Shown here: piece after piece, positions 44,928-54,553 of the stretch
Position numbering within the stretch: the first letter of the stretch is position 1
Layout: every line of letters begins with the position of its first letter
Assembly (NCBI GenBank): GCA_016124665.1
Contig: WGNH01000001.1
Coordinates: forward strand, 19,638 to 83,637
Direction of reading: 5' to 3'
Source of the DNA: Alphaproteobacteria bacterium
GTDB taxonomy: Bacteria; Pseudomonadota; Alphaproteobacteria; Caulobacterales; Maricaulaceae
Length of the DNA: 64,000 bases
Notes under the pieces: model-generated
What the model saw: only the letters and a program-made list of their open reading frames with translations
What the model was told of the DNA's origin: nothing
Databases searched by the model: none
Position numbers and translations under genes: made by a program

Positions 44928-45575
44928 TTATCCGGAAAATTCCGGCGTAAACGCGGCAATCGCATCGCGAAGATCATCCAGGCCGGATTTTTTTGTCGAC
45001 GACGTCCGGATGATTTCCGGGAAGGCGGCGGGACGTTTGGCAATCTGTTTCAACGTGACCTCCTCCATGGCGGTCAACTCCGCGGGTTTCAGCTTGTCCG
45101 CCTTGGTGAGGATGATCTGGTAGCTCACCGCTGCTTCGTCCAGCCCGTCCATCATGGTTTCGTCGGCAGGCTTCAGTCCGTGGCGGGCATCGATCAGAAG
45201 ATAGACGCGCTTGAGATTGGGGCGGCCCCTGAGAAAGGCTTCTGTCAGCTTTGTCCAGACCTGCGCCGTCTTCTTCGGGGCCTTGGCAAACCCGTAGCCC
45301 GGCAGGTCCACCATGCGGATGGCGCCGCCCAGATCAAAGAAGTTGAGCTCGCGCGTCCGGCCCGGTTCACCGGAGGAGCGCGCCAGTTGTTTGCGGTTGG
45401 TCAGCGCATTGATCAGGCTGGACTTGCCGACATTCGAGCGGCCCCAGAAAGCGATTTCGGGCGTATCGGCGGGCGGCAGGCCGGCGAGATCCACCGCGCC
45501 CTTGATAAACTCGCAGGGGCGGGCGAAGAGCGCTCGTCCGCGCCCGGAGCCGGAGCTGCCGGGCTCGGCGGTCAG
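44928..45575 (-). CDS. engB: Ribosome-biogenesis GTPase EngB (YihA), probable CTG start
   Basis: Essential GTPase of the 50S-assembly group. The open frame runs from 45815, but no ATG, GTG or TTG lies between about 45800 and the conserved N-terminal [12 protein letters not shown]. The only plausible start is CTG at 45575, forming a CTGA overlap with the yidC stop and preceded by GGAGA. This gives 215 residues. G1 [10 protein letters not shown]2/G3 PGRT and VDLPGYG, G4 TKAD and a G5 segment (SS) are present. Confidence 0.85.
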   Translation of the reverse strand: MTAEPGSSGSGRGRALFARPCEFIKGAVDLAGLPPADTPEIAFWGRSNVGKSSLINALTNRKQLARSSGEPGRTRELNFFDLGGAIRMVDLPGYGFAKAPKKTAQVWTKLTEAFLRGRPNLKRVYLLIDARHGLKPADETMMDGLDEAAVSYQIILTKADKLKPAELTAMEEVTLKQIAKRPAAFPEIIRTSSTKKSGLDDLRDAIAAFTPEFSG

Positions 45576-47341
45576 CTTGCTTCTCCGCCGCGATTGCGCA
45601 GGGACTTGATCAGCTTGTCGAGCTGGGTTTCCACCCCCTGACGCCGCATGATGACGTATTGCTGGACGACGGACAGGAAGTTGTTCCAGGCCCAGTAGAT
45701 CACCAGGCCGACCGCAAATTGCGCAAGGACGAAGGTGAACACGATCGGTAGGAAGGCGAAGATGCGCGCCTGCATCTTGTCCGGCGGCGGCGGGTTCAGG
45801 GATTGCTGCGCCCACATGGTGATGCCCATCAGGATCGGCCAGGCGCCAATTGCGAGCGCGCCACCGATCAGCCAGATGCCGGACGGATCATAGGGCAGGA
45901 GGCCGAACAGGTTCCAGACATTTGTCGGATCCGGCGCGGCCAGATCCTGAACCCAGCCCGGAAACGGCTCATGGCGCATTTCCAGGGTCACGAACAGGGT
46001 CTTGTAGAGCGCATAGAAAACCGGAATCTGGAACAATATGGGTAGACAGCCGGCCAGCGGATTGACCTTCTCGCGTTGATAGAGCGCGATGGTTTCCTGT
46101 TGCTGTTTCTGTTTGTCATCCGCGTATTTCTCGCGGATTTCCTGCATTTTCGGCTGCAGGTTCTTCATCTTCGCCATCGACACATAGGCGCGGTTGGTGA
46201 GCGGGAAGAACAGGATCTTGACCAGAACCGTCACCGCCAGAATGGCGAAGCCGATGCCGCCGAGGAAGCCGGACAGGGTGTGCAGCAGCCAGAAATAGGG
46301 GCGGGTCAGGAACCAGAACATGCCCCAGTCGACGGCCATGTCGAAACGGGAAATGCCCAGATTTTCCTCATAGGCCTGCAAGAGATCGACGCGCTTGGCG
46401 CCGGCGAAGATGTGCGCCGTGGTGCTCAGTGTTGCGCCCGGTGCGAGTTCGACCGGCTGGGTCACATAGCCGGACTGGAAGGTGTCATCGCCCTGGCGTG
46501 CGATCAGGCGCATCGAGCCTTCGAATTCCATGGACTGATCGGGAATGACGGCGGCCATCCAGTATTTGTCGGTAATGCCCATCCAGCCGCCCGTTCCGGA
46601 GCGGGCGGTTTCGTCGCCGGGATTCATGGAGCGGTATTTCTCATCGAGAATATTGGTGCCCACCACGCCGATCGGGCCTTCATGCAGAATGAAGAAGGGG
46701 GACCAGGGGGCCGGCGGCTCTCCGTCGCGGCGCACACGCGCGAAACGCGACAGGCTGGCGGTCTGACCCGACGTGTTCTCGATCTCGTCGGCGAAGGTGA
46801 ACATATAGTCGTCGTCCAGCGAAATCGTGCGGCGGAAAACGAGGCCGTCATTGCCCCGGTATTCCAGCACGACCGGGGTTTCCGGTGTCAGCTGATTGCC
46901 GGAGACCAGCGTCCAGCTGGCATTGAAGCCGGGCGCATCGGTCGGGCCGGAACCCAGAGCCTGCCAGCCATCCTGGGCATAGAAGGCGTTCGGGCCATCG
47001 CGGCGATGCAGGAATTCGACCGGCGTCTCGTCGTCGACCTCGGTATCATAGCGTTGCAGGCGCAGCTCATCGATCCGTGTGCCGGTCAGGGACAGGGATC
47101 CGGTGACGGCTTCGCTGACAATCTCGATGCGCTGTTCCTCGGCGGGGGCGGCGGCATCCTCTGCCGCAGCGTTCGAACTCGCCGCAAGGTCCGTCATTTC
47201 CGTCTGTACGGCCGTGGATTGCTCTGCGAGGCGCGCAGCCTGCTGGCGCTCATTCATCGGACCGAGGACGAAAATCTGATAGGGAATCAGAATGGCCGCC
47301 GAAATCACGATGGCGAGGATGATATTGCGATTATCGCCCAT
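45572..47341 (-). CDS. yidC: Membrane protein insertase YidC
   Basis: 589 residues. N-terminal membrane helix (about 5-22), large periplasmic P1 domain (about 70-340), and the conserved five-helix insertase core (about 350-570) with the charged loop [21 protein letters not shown]. Inserts membrane proteins with or without SecYEG. It is 21 bp after rnpA, where many species have yidD; none is seen here. Confidence 0.96.
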   Translation of the reverse strand: MGDNRNIILAIVISAAILIPYQIFVLGPMNERQQAARLAEQSTAVQTEMTDLAASSNAAAEDAAAPAEEQRIEIVSEAVTGSLSLTGTRIDELRLQRYDTEVDDETPVEFLHRRDGPNAFYAQDGWQALGSGPTDAPGFNASWTLVSGNQLTPETPVVLEYRGNDGLVFRRTISLDDDYMFTFADEIENTSGQTASLSRFARVRRDGEPPAPWSPFFILHEGPIGVVGTNILDEKYRSMNPGDETARSGTGGWMGITDKYWMAAVIPDQSMEFEGSMRLIARQGDDTFQSGYVTQPVELAPGATLSTTAHIFAGAKRVDLLQAYEENLGISRFDMAVDWGMFWFLTRPYFWLLHTLSGFLGGIGFAILAVTVLVKILFFPLTNRAYVSMAKMKNLQPKMQEIREKYADDKQKQQQETIALYQREKVNPLAGCLPILFQIPVFYALYKTLFVTLEMRHEPFPGWVQDLAAPDPTNVWNLFGLLPYDPSGIWLIGGALAIGAWPILMGITMWAQQSLNPPPPDKMQARIFAFLPIVFTFVLAQFAVGLVIYWAWNNFLSVVQQYVIMRRQGVETQLDKLIKSLRNRGGEAS

Positions 47342-47362
47342 GAGAGGGTGTCCCGATCCGCT

Positions 47363-47719
47363 TTAGTCGTCTGTATCGCCCGAGGCCGGGCGGGCGAGGG
47401 TTTGCAGCGCCGATTGCACATCGTCAAGCAGGCGCGGCCATGCCCGGGATGAGGTCGTCACACGGGCGATGAACACATAGTCGTTTCCAGCCTCTCCGTG
47501 GAGGGGCAATAGCAGCCTTGCCGCTTCTTTCAGGCGGCGTTTTGCGCGGTTGCGGACCACCGCATTGCCGATCTTGCGTGTGGCAGTGAATCCGGCCCGG
47601 ATTTCACCGGGCGGACAGCGTCCCTCGCGAGCCTGGATGACGACGCTGGACCGGACCGCCTTGCGGCCTTGCGCCACATACAGAAAATCCCGCCTGACGC
47701 GCAGGCGGGATATCTTCAT
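47363..47719 (-). CDS. rnpA: Ribonuclease P protein component
   Basis: 118 residues from the ATG at 47719; the open frame continues to 47905 across rpmH, which is not coding in that frame. The RNA-binding signature is RKIGNAVVRNRAKRRLKEAARL (residues about 65-86), with an N-terminal RVRRDFLYVAQG. Binds RnpB RNA in tRNA maturation. Starts 20 bp after rpmH. Confidence 0.94.
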   Translation of the reverse strand: MKISRLRVRRDFLYVAQGRKAVRSSVVIQAREGRCPPGEIRAGFTATRKIGNAVVRNRAKRRLKEAARLLLPLHGEAGNDYVFIARVTTSSRAWPRLLDDVQSALQTLARPASGDTDD

Positions 47720-47739
47720 TTCCGTATCGCGTGTGGCGA

Positions 47740-47874
47740 TCAGGCCGACAGCCGCTTGCGGCCTTTGGCGCGGCGGCGGGCCAGAACCTGACGGCCGGCT
47801 TTGGTGGCCATACGCGCGCGGAATCCGTGCCGGCGGCTGCGGACGAGCTGGGACGGTTGGAAAGTACGTTTCAC
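47740..47874 (-). CDS. rpmH: 50S ribosomal protein L34
   Basis: 44 residues, starting with GTG at 47874 (SD GGAG about 8 bp upstream). Reading the minus strand gives [18 protein letters not shown]..., with the L34 signature [17 protein letters not shown] and end [11 protein letters not shown]. Typical L34 length. It is the first gene of the leftward run rpmH-rnpA-yidC-engB. Confidence 0.97.
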   Translation of the reverse strand: MKRTFQPSQLVRSRRHGFRARMATKAGRQVLARRRAKGRKRLSA

Positions 47875-48004
47875 GGGCGCGCTCCATTACATGGGCAAAT
47901 CTCAAGAGGCGCGGTGAATACGCGAGCGATCCGGGGCCGTCAAGAGCGTAAGCCTTGCTTGTTCAGCGGCCCGGTGTGGGCTATCGGCTTGTACGGCGAA
48001 TGAT

Positions 48005-49453
48005 ATGACAAAGCTCTCACCTCCCCTTCGTGCCGCGCAACGACTCCGGAATGTCGTGATCGGTGTCTGCCGGGCAACCGTTGAAAGCCTGCCCGGCCGT
48101 CTTCTGCTGTTCACGCTGGGCTTTGTCATGCTGGCGCAGATGCTGATCTTTCTGCCGCTGGCCGCGCAATTCCGCACCAACTGGCTGTCGGACCAGGCCG
48201 AGACCGCCTTCATTGCCGCGCTGGCCGCCGATGTCGCCCGGGGCGGGACGCTGGGCGATATGGAGGTGAGCGAATTGCTGGAAGCCTCCGATGCAGTGGC
48301 GGTGGCCCGTGTGACCGAGGGCCGGAACGAGCTGGTGCTTTATGGCGGCCCGATTGATGCGCCTCTGATCGAAGCGGATCTGCGGCGCGAAAGCTGGTCG
48401 ATGCGGATCAGCAGTGCCGCCCGCACCTTCACCGTGACCGACGAACGCTATATCCGCATCATCGCCAATCCGCAGGCGCGGCCGGATGACATCATTGACG
48501 TCATCGTGCCGGAAGCGCCGCTGAAAGCGGCCTTGCTGGAGTATTCGGTGGGCCTGTTGCAGCTTTCCCTGTTCATCGCCGTGGTCACCGGGATCCTGCT
48601 TTATGTGACCTTGCTCTATGCCTTCGTGCGCCCGATGCGGCAGCTGGCGGCGGCGATGGCGCGTTTCCAGAAAGACCCGATGGATCCCAGGCGCGCCATC
48701 GTGCCGGATACACGCAAGGACGAAATCGGCCAGGCGCAAAGGGCGCTGGCGGCTATGCAGGAAGATGTGCGGGCGGCTCTGAAACAACGCGAGCGGCTGG
48801 CGGCACTGGGCGCGGCCATGGCCAAGATCAATCATGATCTGCGCAATGTGCTGGCATCTGCGCAACTTGTTTCCGACCGGCTGGTCTCGTTCGAGGATGA
48901 ACGGGTGCGCAAGATGGGCGCGCGCATGGTGCGCGCCGTCGGACGCGGCATCCGTCTGACGGAAGCGACTCTGCAATATGGCAAGGCCGAGGAAAGCCCG
49001 CCGCAGACGATGCGGCTCAATCTGAAACTCGCCCTGGATGAAGCCGCGGCGGATGCCATGGCGACCGAAGGTGAAGGCGAGTGGGTCAATGCGATTGCCG
49101 ATGGCACGGCGATCATGGCGGATCCCGATCATGTGCACCGGATCTTCCTGAACCTGTTCCGGAATGCCTTGCAGGCGATGACGATGGTGGGCGGCGATAT
49201 CCGCCTGTCGGTGAGCGCCGGGGCGGAGGACGGTTACATGCGGATCGAGATTGCCGATGCCGGGCCGGGCCTGCCGCAAAAGGCGCGCGACAACCTGTTC
49301 CAGCCCTTTACCTCATCGACGCGCCGGGAAGGCACCGGGCTGGGCCTGACCACGGCCCGCGAACTCGCCCGCGCCCATGGCGGGGATATCGTGCTGGTGC
49401 GGACGGGTGAAGACGGGACGGTGTTTGCCGTTACGCTTCCGGTGGCGGACTAG
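48005..49453 (+). CDS. Sensor histidine kinase
   Basis: 482 residues. Two membrane helices (about 29-50 and 180-205) enclose a periplasmic sensor. A HAMP domain (about 205-255) and the dimerisation helix INHDLRN follow, with phospho-acceptor His277. The ATPase domain has an N box FRNALQ, G1 ADAGPGLP and G2 GTGLGLTTARELARAHGG. No response regulator is adjacent, so it is an orphan by position. Divergent from rpmH. Confidence 0.92.
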   Translation: MTKLSPPLRAAQRLRNVVIGVCRATVESLPGRLLLFTLGFVMLAQMLIFLPLAAQFRTNWLSDQAETAFIAALAADVARGGTLGDMEVSELLEASDAVAVARVTEGRNELVLYGGPIDAPLIEADLRRESWSMRISSAARTFTVTDERYIRIIANPQARPDDIIDVIVPEAPLKAALLEYSVGLLQLSLFIAVVTGILLYVTLLYAFVRPMRQLAAAMARFQKDPMDPRRAIVPDTRKDEIGQAQRALAAMQEDVRAALKQRERLAALGAAMAKINHDLRNVLASAQLVSDRLVSFEDERVRKMGARMVRAVGRGIRLTEATLQYGKAEESPPQTMRLNLKLALDEAAADAMATEGEGEWVNAIADGTAIMADPDHVHRIFLNLFRNALQAMTMVGGDIRLSVSAGAEDGYMRIEIADAGPGLPQKARDNLFQPFTSSTRREGTGLGLTTARELARAHGGDIVLVRTGEDGTVFAVTLPVAD

Positions 49454-49465
49454 CAGGTCCTGACC

Positions 49466-51124
49466 CTAGGGTTCTCCCACTACGCCTTCGCGGCGCGGAT
49501 CGGCACCGCCGATGAGCGTGCCATCGTCCAGACGCCTTATGATGTGCAGGCCGGAGTTTTCCGTCCGGTTGGCATCCAGGGTGAAGCCCATGGCGCGCAA
49601 GGCATCGGCAATGTCCGCCGGGAAGGTTTCCTCGACGCGGACAACATCGCCGCGGGCGACGACATTCGGCAATTCAATGGCCTCCTGCGGTGTCAGACCC
49701 CAGTCGAGCATGCCGACGAGTGTCTTGGAGACATAGGCGATGATGGAGGTGCCGCCGGGCGATCCGGTGGCCAGTGCGAATTCACCATCAGTGTCGAACA
49801 CAATCGTTGGCGACATGGAGGAGCGCGGGCGCTTGCCGCCCGCAGCCGCATTGGCGGCCGGACTGCCATCCGCGTTCAACGGATTGAAGTTGAAATCGGT
49901 CAGCTGGTTGTTCAGGAAAAACCCGCCCGCCATGCGGTTGGAGCCGAACAGGAATTCCACGCTGGCCGTCATCGAGACGACATTGCCGTCCGCATCGACG
50001 ACCACGAAATGACTGGTGCCGGGCACATCCGGCTCGCCTGCCGGAATGGTGGGGATGGCGGTGTCGCGCTCGATCAGGGCCGAGCGCGCGGCGATATAAT
50101 CGTCCGCCAGAAGGCCGCTGACCGGTACATCGACAAAGGCCGTGTCGGCGATGAAGCGGTCGCGGTCAGCATAGGCCAGGCGGCTGGCCTCTATGAAACG
50201 GCGCCAGCCTTCGGCCGTGTCCGGGCCGGTCGCGGTCATGTCGAAGGGTTCAAGCATACCCATGATCTGGTTGACCGACACCCCGCCGGATGAGGGCGGC
50301 GGGGCCGAACAGACATTGTATGTCCGGTATCCGCGGCAGACGGGTTCGCGGACTTCGGGCGTGTAATTGGCCAGATCCTCCAGCGTCATTTCGCCCGGCA
50401 CAGGTCCGTCAGCAACAGCCTCGATAATGTCCTGTGCCAGCGGTCCCTCGTAGAAATTGCGCCAGTCCTCAGCGATGAGGCGCAGGCTGGCGGCATAATC
50501 CGAATTGGTCAGGACATGACCCACGGGAAGCGCCTCCCCGGCTTCATCGAAGAGATAGGCCTGCATGGCCGGCGAGGCCGAGACATCGCGGATCTGCGCC
50601 GTCCTCAGAATGAGGGAATGGAGCCGCGGGCTGATCTCGAAGCCGGCTTCCGCCAGTCCGGCGGCAAAGGTGAAATTCTCTGCCCAGTCGCGGCGGCCAT
50701 GATCTTCATGGGCCTGCGCCAGCATGGCGATGACGCCGGGCACGCCGACGGCGCGGCCACTGGTCCAGGCGGTGAGGAAGGGCAGGGGCGTACCCGTCTC
50801 GTCGAGCCAGTGTTCCGGTGTTGTTGCTGCCGGAGCCGTTTCGCGGCCATCATAGACAATGGTTTCGCCGGTCCCGGCATCATAATAGACCATAAAGGCC
50901 CCGCCGCCGATGCCGCTCGATTGCGGCTCGACCAGTGAAAGCGTGGTCTGGATGGCGATGGCGGCGTCAATCGCGCTGCCACCGTCCCGCAAGGCTTCGA
51001 GCCCGGCTTCAACAGCATGCGGATTGGCAGCGGCGACCATGGCCTGGCCGGGTTCGGCCTCCTGCGCAGAGCAGGCAGCGGTGGCGAGGCCAAACAGAGT
51101 CAGGCTTATTATACGGATCAACAC
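49466..51124 (-). CDS. ggt: Gamma-glutamyltranspeptidase
   Basis: Periplasmic Ntn-hydrolase that cleaves glutathione and gamma-glutamyl compounds. 552 residues from GTG at 51124, with GGGAG 5 bp upstream; an in-frame ATG at 51154 is possible. The N-terminus is a signal sequence with a weak lipobox-like TAAC (Cys18). Self-cleavage and catalysis use Thr370 in PGTSHFVVVD, and the later GSPGG and ERRPRSSMSP-like segments of the family are present. Divergent from the P1 peptidase with a 59-bp gap. Confidence 0.94.
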   Translation of the reverse strand: MLIRIISLTLFGLATAACSAQEAEPGQAMVAAANPHAVEAGLEALRDGGSAIDAAIAIQTTLSLVEPQSSGIGGGAFMVYYDAGTGETIVYDGRETAPAATTPEHWLDETGTPLPFLTAWTSGRAVGVPGVIAMLAQAHEDHGRRDWAENFTFAAGLAEAGFEISPRLHSLILRTAQIRDVSASPAMQAYLFDEAGEALPVGHVLTNSDYAASLRLIAEDWRNFYEGPLAQDIIEAVADGPVPGEMTLEDLANYTPEVREPVCRGYRTYNVCSAPPPSSGGVSVNQIMGMLEPFDMTATGPDTAEGWRRFIEASRLAYADRDRFIADTAFVDVPVSGLLADDYIAARSALIERDTAIPTIPAGEPDVPGTSHFVVVDADGNVVSMTASVEFLFGSNRMAGGFFLNNQLTDFNFNPLNADGSPAANAAAGGKRPRSSMSPTIVFDTDGEFALATGSPGGTSIIAYVSKTLVGMLDWGLTPQEAIELPNVVARGDVVRVEETFPADIADALRAMGFTLDANRTENSGLHIIRRLDDGTLIGGADPRREGVVGEP

Positions 51125-51183
51125 ACTTGCTCCCGGTCCAGTCGATGGCACCATAACGCGAAGCAGAAACAGCGAAAGTCCTG

Positions 51184-52170
51184 ATGATGGCAGACTCCGG
51201 CCCGAAAAACATGATCACCGATGTGCCCGGCCTGAAAGTCGGGCAGGCGCAGGATGATGCCGTGCGGACGGGCGTAACGGTGATCCTGCCGGATGAACGG
51301 GCGGTCTGCGGCGTGGATGTGCGCGGCGGCGGGCCGGGGACACGCGAAACCGATGCGCTGCAGCCGCATACGCTGGTGGAGGCGGTGGATGCGGTCGTAC
51401 TGTCGGGCGGTTCGTCCTACGGGCTGGCGGCGGCGGACGGTGTCGCCGGTGTACTCGGCGCACAGCGGCGCGGATTTGAATTGATGTCCAATCCGGATGT
51501 GCCGGTCTCGCCGGTCGTTCCGGCGGCGATCCTCTATGATCTCGCCAATGGCGGGGACAAGCATTGGGGTGAGCTTCCGCCCTATGCGGCGTTGGGCCGT
51601 GCGGCTGTGCAGGCTGCGGACCGGACCTTCAGGCTGGGCCGGGCCGGAGCCGGAAATGGCACCAGTGCCGGAACATTGCCGGGCGGGACCGGGTCGGCGA
51701 GTGTGGTGACGGATGACGGCTATACAATCGGGGCGATTGCGGCGGTCAATTGTTTTGGTTCGGTCAAGGTACCGGGGACGGACGCCTTCTGGGCTGCGCC
51801 GTTCGAAATCGGCGGCGAATTCGGTGGTGCGCCTTTCCCGGCCGGCGTGGATTTCGATGCCGAGGACTGGGGCGCTGCCAAATTCAACCCGGCACCGGGC
51901 ACGAACACCACAATCGCCGTCGTGGCAACTGATGCCATTCTGACCCCGGCAGATGCCAAACGCCTGGCGCAGATGGCTTCGGCCGGATTTGCCCGCGCCA
52001 TCCGCCCGGTCTTCACGCCGTTTGACGGCGATGTGGTGTTTGCCCTGTCGACGGGACAACGCGCCCTGGCAGATCCGGCGGCCTTTACTCTGTCGCGTCT
52101 GGGCTCGCTGGCGGCGGATTGTCTGACACGGGCTATTGCACGGGGCGTTTTTATGGCCGCAAGGGACTGA
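51184..52170 (+). CDS. P1 (DmpA-like) family peptidase
   Basis: 328 residues, family S58 (DmpA/BapA), Ntn-fold aminopeptidases that act on small or beta-amino peptides. Recognised by VPGLKVGQAQDD, VLSGGSSYGLAAADGV, LGRAGAGNGTSAG and the self-cleavage/catalytic segment PGTNTTIAVVATDA (about 239-252). Cytoplasmic by lack of signal. Lies back to back with ggt, which suggests joint use in peptide or glutathione breakdown, but this is inference. Confidence 0.9.
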   Translation: MMADSGPKNMITDVPGLKVGQAQDDAVRTGVTVILPDERAVCGVDVRGGGPGTRETDALQPHTLVEAVDAVVLSGGSSYGLAAADGVAGVLGAQRRGFELMSNPDVPVSPVVPAAILYDLANGGDKHWGELPPYAALGRAAVQAADRTFRLGRAGAGNGTSAGTLPGGTGSASVVTDDGYTIGAIAAVNCFGSVKVPGTDAFWAAPFEIGGEFGGAPFPAGVDFDAEDWGAAKFNPAPGTNTTIAVVATDAILTPADAKRLAQMASAGFARAIRPVFTPFDGDVVFALSTGQRALADPAAFTLSRLGSLAADCLTRAIARGVFMAARD

Positions 52171-52247
52171 TTTTTGTGGCTTTCGCATTCCGTCCCCGCT
52201 AGCGTGGATTTTTCTGCGCCGGTCTGCGGTGCTTTCGGGGGACATCC

Positions 52248-54383
52248 ATGCACAGAATTCTTGCCGGCTTAGCCGTGTCTATTGCCGTGTCCGTTTCGGC
52301 CTATGGCCAGGACATGTTCACCAATGTCGAGACTCTTTCCGCCTCTGAAGGCGGACCTGACATCATCCGGTTCGACGGGTTGTCGCCGGACGTCATGCGG
52401 ATGTCTCCGGGTGAGACGGTCGCACTCAATTTCGGGCCGGGTTATCTGGCCGAACTGGATCGCATGGCGACCCAGTCCATGGGCGCGCGGGTCTGGGTTG
52501 GCCGGCTTGCAGGTGAAGGTCTCCTCAGCCGCATCCTGATCACGCAAACCAACGGCTATACCTTTGGCCGGATCGTGACCGGTGACGGCATCTGGCACAT
52601 TATTCCGGATGGTAATGGCCACCGCATCATGCAGATGCCGGCCACGGCGCGTCCGCGTTTCAGCGCAAATGACATGATGATTCCCGACCCGCTCGTTCTG
52701 GCGCGGCTCGCCGAAGCCGGCGAACTCGATTTCTCCGAAGAGATTGCGGAAGCCGTGCCGGTGGGCTCCAACGGTATTATCGATATCGCGATTTTCTACT
52801 CGCAAAGCTTTTCAGACCAGTGGGGGCTGGCAACCGGCGGACGGGTCCAGTATCTGATGGCCGTTCTCGATCAGGCGCTGGTTGACAGCGATACGGGCTT
52901 GCGGGCCCGCCTTGTCCATCTTGACGCGGTCAATCTGACAACGGATGACGCTGATCAGGGCGTCACTCTCAACAATCTTTCGGGCAATCCCAATGGGGAT
53001 ACGCCTGAAACCCAGGACCTGAGCGCCTTGCGCACCGCCGGTGCCACCTATGGCGCGGACCTTGTCGGCATTGTGCAGCGCGCATTACCCAATCAGGTCT
53101 CCTGCGGCATCGCTTGGACCAATGGCACGAACGGCACGCTCTCGCCGGATGAGGTCGTGTTCGGTTATTCAGTGACGGCCGACTGGCTGACACCGGACCT
53201 GCAATCCTCATGCGGTGCGGCGACATTCGCCCACGAAGTCGGACACAATATGGGTTTCGTCCATAATGTAGAGCAGGAAGGCCAGGTGGGTGGAGGTGTC
53301 CGTTCCTTCGCACATGGTCACCGGGTCGATTGTCATTTCGGCACCATCATGACCTACCCGTCTACCGACCAGCAGATACAGCAATGTCCGCAAGGGTCAC
53401 CGAACGGCATCGGCGGCGAGACCACAGCGTTTTTCTTTTCAAATCCCGAGCTGATGCGCTGTCCGCCCAATGATAATTCTGCCTGTGGACGTCCCTTCGA
53501 TGACCCGGATCCGGCAGATGTTGCGCGAGCCGCCAGAGAAGAAGGCCGGAATGTCATAAATTTCCGCGCTGAAGCGCCCCGGGTGGTGTCCTCGGTCCTG
53601 CCGATCACGCGGTCGGTCCAGAACGGAACCGCAGCCACGGCCTTTGCAACAATTATCAATCCGGCTGCGACCGGTTCCACGGCAACCGGTTGCGGCCTGC
53701 GCCTGGCCGGGGCCACACCTGCGCAGTTTTCCTATCAGACAACGACATCAGCCAATGCCTTGACCGGCACGGCCAATACGCCGGCAGATATTGCGGCCGG
53801 CGGTGCCCAGAATTTCGTATTCTCGGTAACGAGCGCCACGGATTTCAATGATAATGCCGGCCAGAATGATGGTACCACAACGGTCAATGACGAAACCCAT
53901 CTGTTCATCGAGGCCTTCTGCAGCAATCGCCGCTCCGGTGAGTATACGCTGGGCCTGAATTCGCTGATCTTCAGCTCCTCGCCGACGCCGGTTCCGGACA
54001 TTATTGCGCTCGCCACTTCGGGTACGCCGGGGCGCGTTGAAGTCCCGACGAGCGGCAATTTCGTCGGCGTGTTTGCCGTCGCGATATCGAATGTCGGCGC
54101 GGCCGGTACGATCGATGTGACGGCCGACACAGGCGGACGAACACTGGCGATACAGAATATCGAAGTGTGTCCGACCGATCCCGGAACCGGTGCCTGCACT
54201 TCGCCGAGAGCCGCCATGGCACAAGTGAATGTCGGGGCCAATGGCACGGCCACATTCGGTGTCTTCGTTCGCGGAAACGGTCAGGCGATTGACAATGACC
54301 CGGCCCAGAACCGCGTTTTTGTCCGCTTCAACGAAGGCGCTGACGCTCGCGGTGCCACCAGTGTGGCTGTGAGGACGCAATAG
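52248..54383 (+). CDS. Secreted metzincin zinc protease (reprolysin-like)
   Basis: 711 residues. Signal peptide 1-20 (ending AYG). The catalytic domain has the complete metzincin motif HEVGHNMGFVH, with His329, Glu330, His333 and His339, and a downstream Met-turn in GTIMTYPS (about residues 363-370). A region after about 430 contains repeated Ig-like, choice-of-anchor-type units rich in Gly, Thr, Asn and Ala. It is probably exported and could process surface proteins or act in predation or nutrition. No dedicated secretion gene nearby. A strong hairpin follows. Confidence 0.88.
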   Translation: MHRILAGLAVSIAVSVSAYGQDMFTNVETLSASEGGPDIIRFDGLSPDVMRMSPGETVALNFGPGYLAELDRMATQSMGARVWVGRLAGEGLLSRILITQTNGYTFGRIVTGDGIWHIIPDGNGHRIMQMPATARPRFSANDMMIPDPLVLARLAEAGELDFSEEIAEAVPVGSNGIIDIAIFYSQSFSDQWGLATGGRVQYLMAVLDQALVDSDTGLRARLVHLDAVNLTTDDADQGVTLNNLSGNPNGDTPETQDLSALRTAGATYGADLVGIVQRALPNQVSCGIAWTNGTNGTLSPDEVVFGYSVTADWLTPDLQSSCGAATFAHEVGHNMGFVHNVEQEGQVGGGVRSFAHGHRVDCHFGTIMTYPSTDQQIQQCPQGSPNGIGGETTAFFFSNPELMRCPPNDNSACGRPFDDPDPADVARAAREEGRNVINFRAEAPRVVSSVLPITRSVQNGTAATAFATIINPAATGSTATGCGLRLAGATPAQFSYQTTTSANALTGTANTPADIAAGGAQNFVFSVTSATDFNDNAGQNDGTTTVNDETHLFIEAFCSNRRSGEYTLGLNSLIFSSSPTPVPDIIALATSGTPGRVEVPTSGNFVGVFAVAISNVGAAGTIDVTADTGGRTLAIQNIEVCPTDPGTGACTSPRAAMAQVNVGANGTATFGVFVRGNGQAIDNDPAQNRVFVRFNEGADARGATSVAVRTQ

Positions 54384-54419
54384 TTCCGTCAGGCATATGA
54401 CAACAGCAGAAACTGGCAG

Positions 54420-54452
54420 TAGCGCGGCAGGAATGCCGCGCTATTTGCTTGC
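54420..54452 (+). terminator. Rho-independent terminator after the metzincin gene
   Basis: A perfect nine-base stem TAGCGCGGC (54420-54428) and GCCGCGCTA (54435-54443), loop AGGAAT, followed by TTTGCTT. Lies 36 bp after the stop. Confidence 0.85.
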
Positions 54453-54553
54453 GTCCGACCCCGCATTAGCGGCATTAAAGCGATGCGAGGGGATAGGCAT
54501 ACGGAACGGGCTTCAACCGTCCGGAATGCCAATCGGGACAGGCAGACTGTAAA

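Noticed and set aside
46076..47452. A 458-codon frame on the plus strand
   Set aside because: Antisense to yidC; Gly/Ala/Arg-rich shadow frame without recognisable domains.
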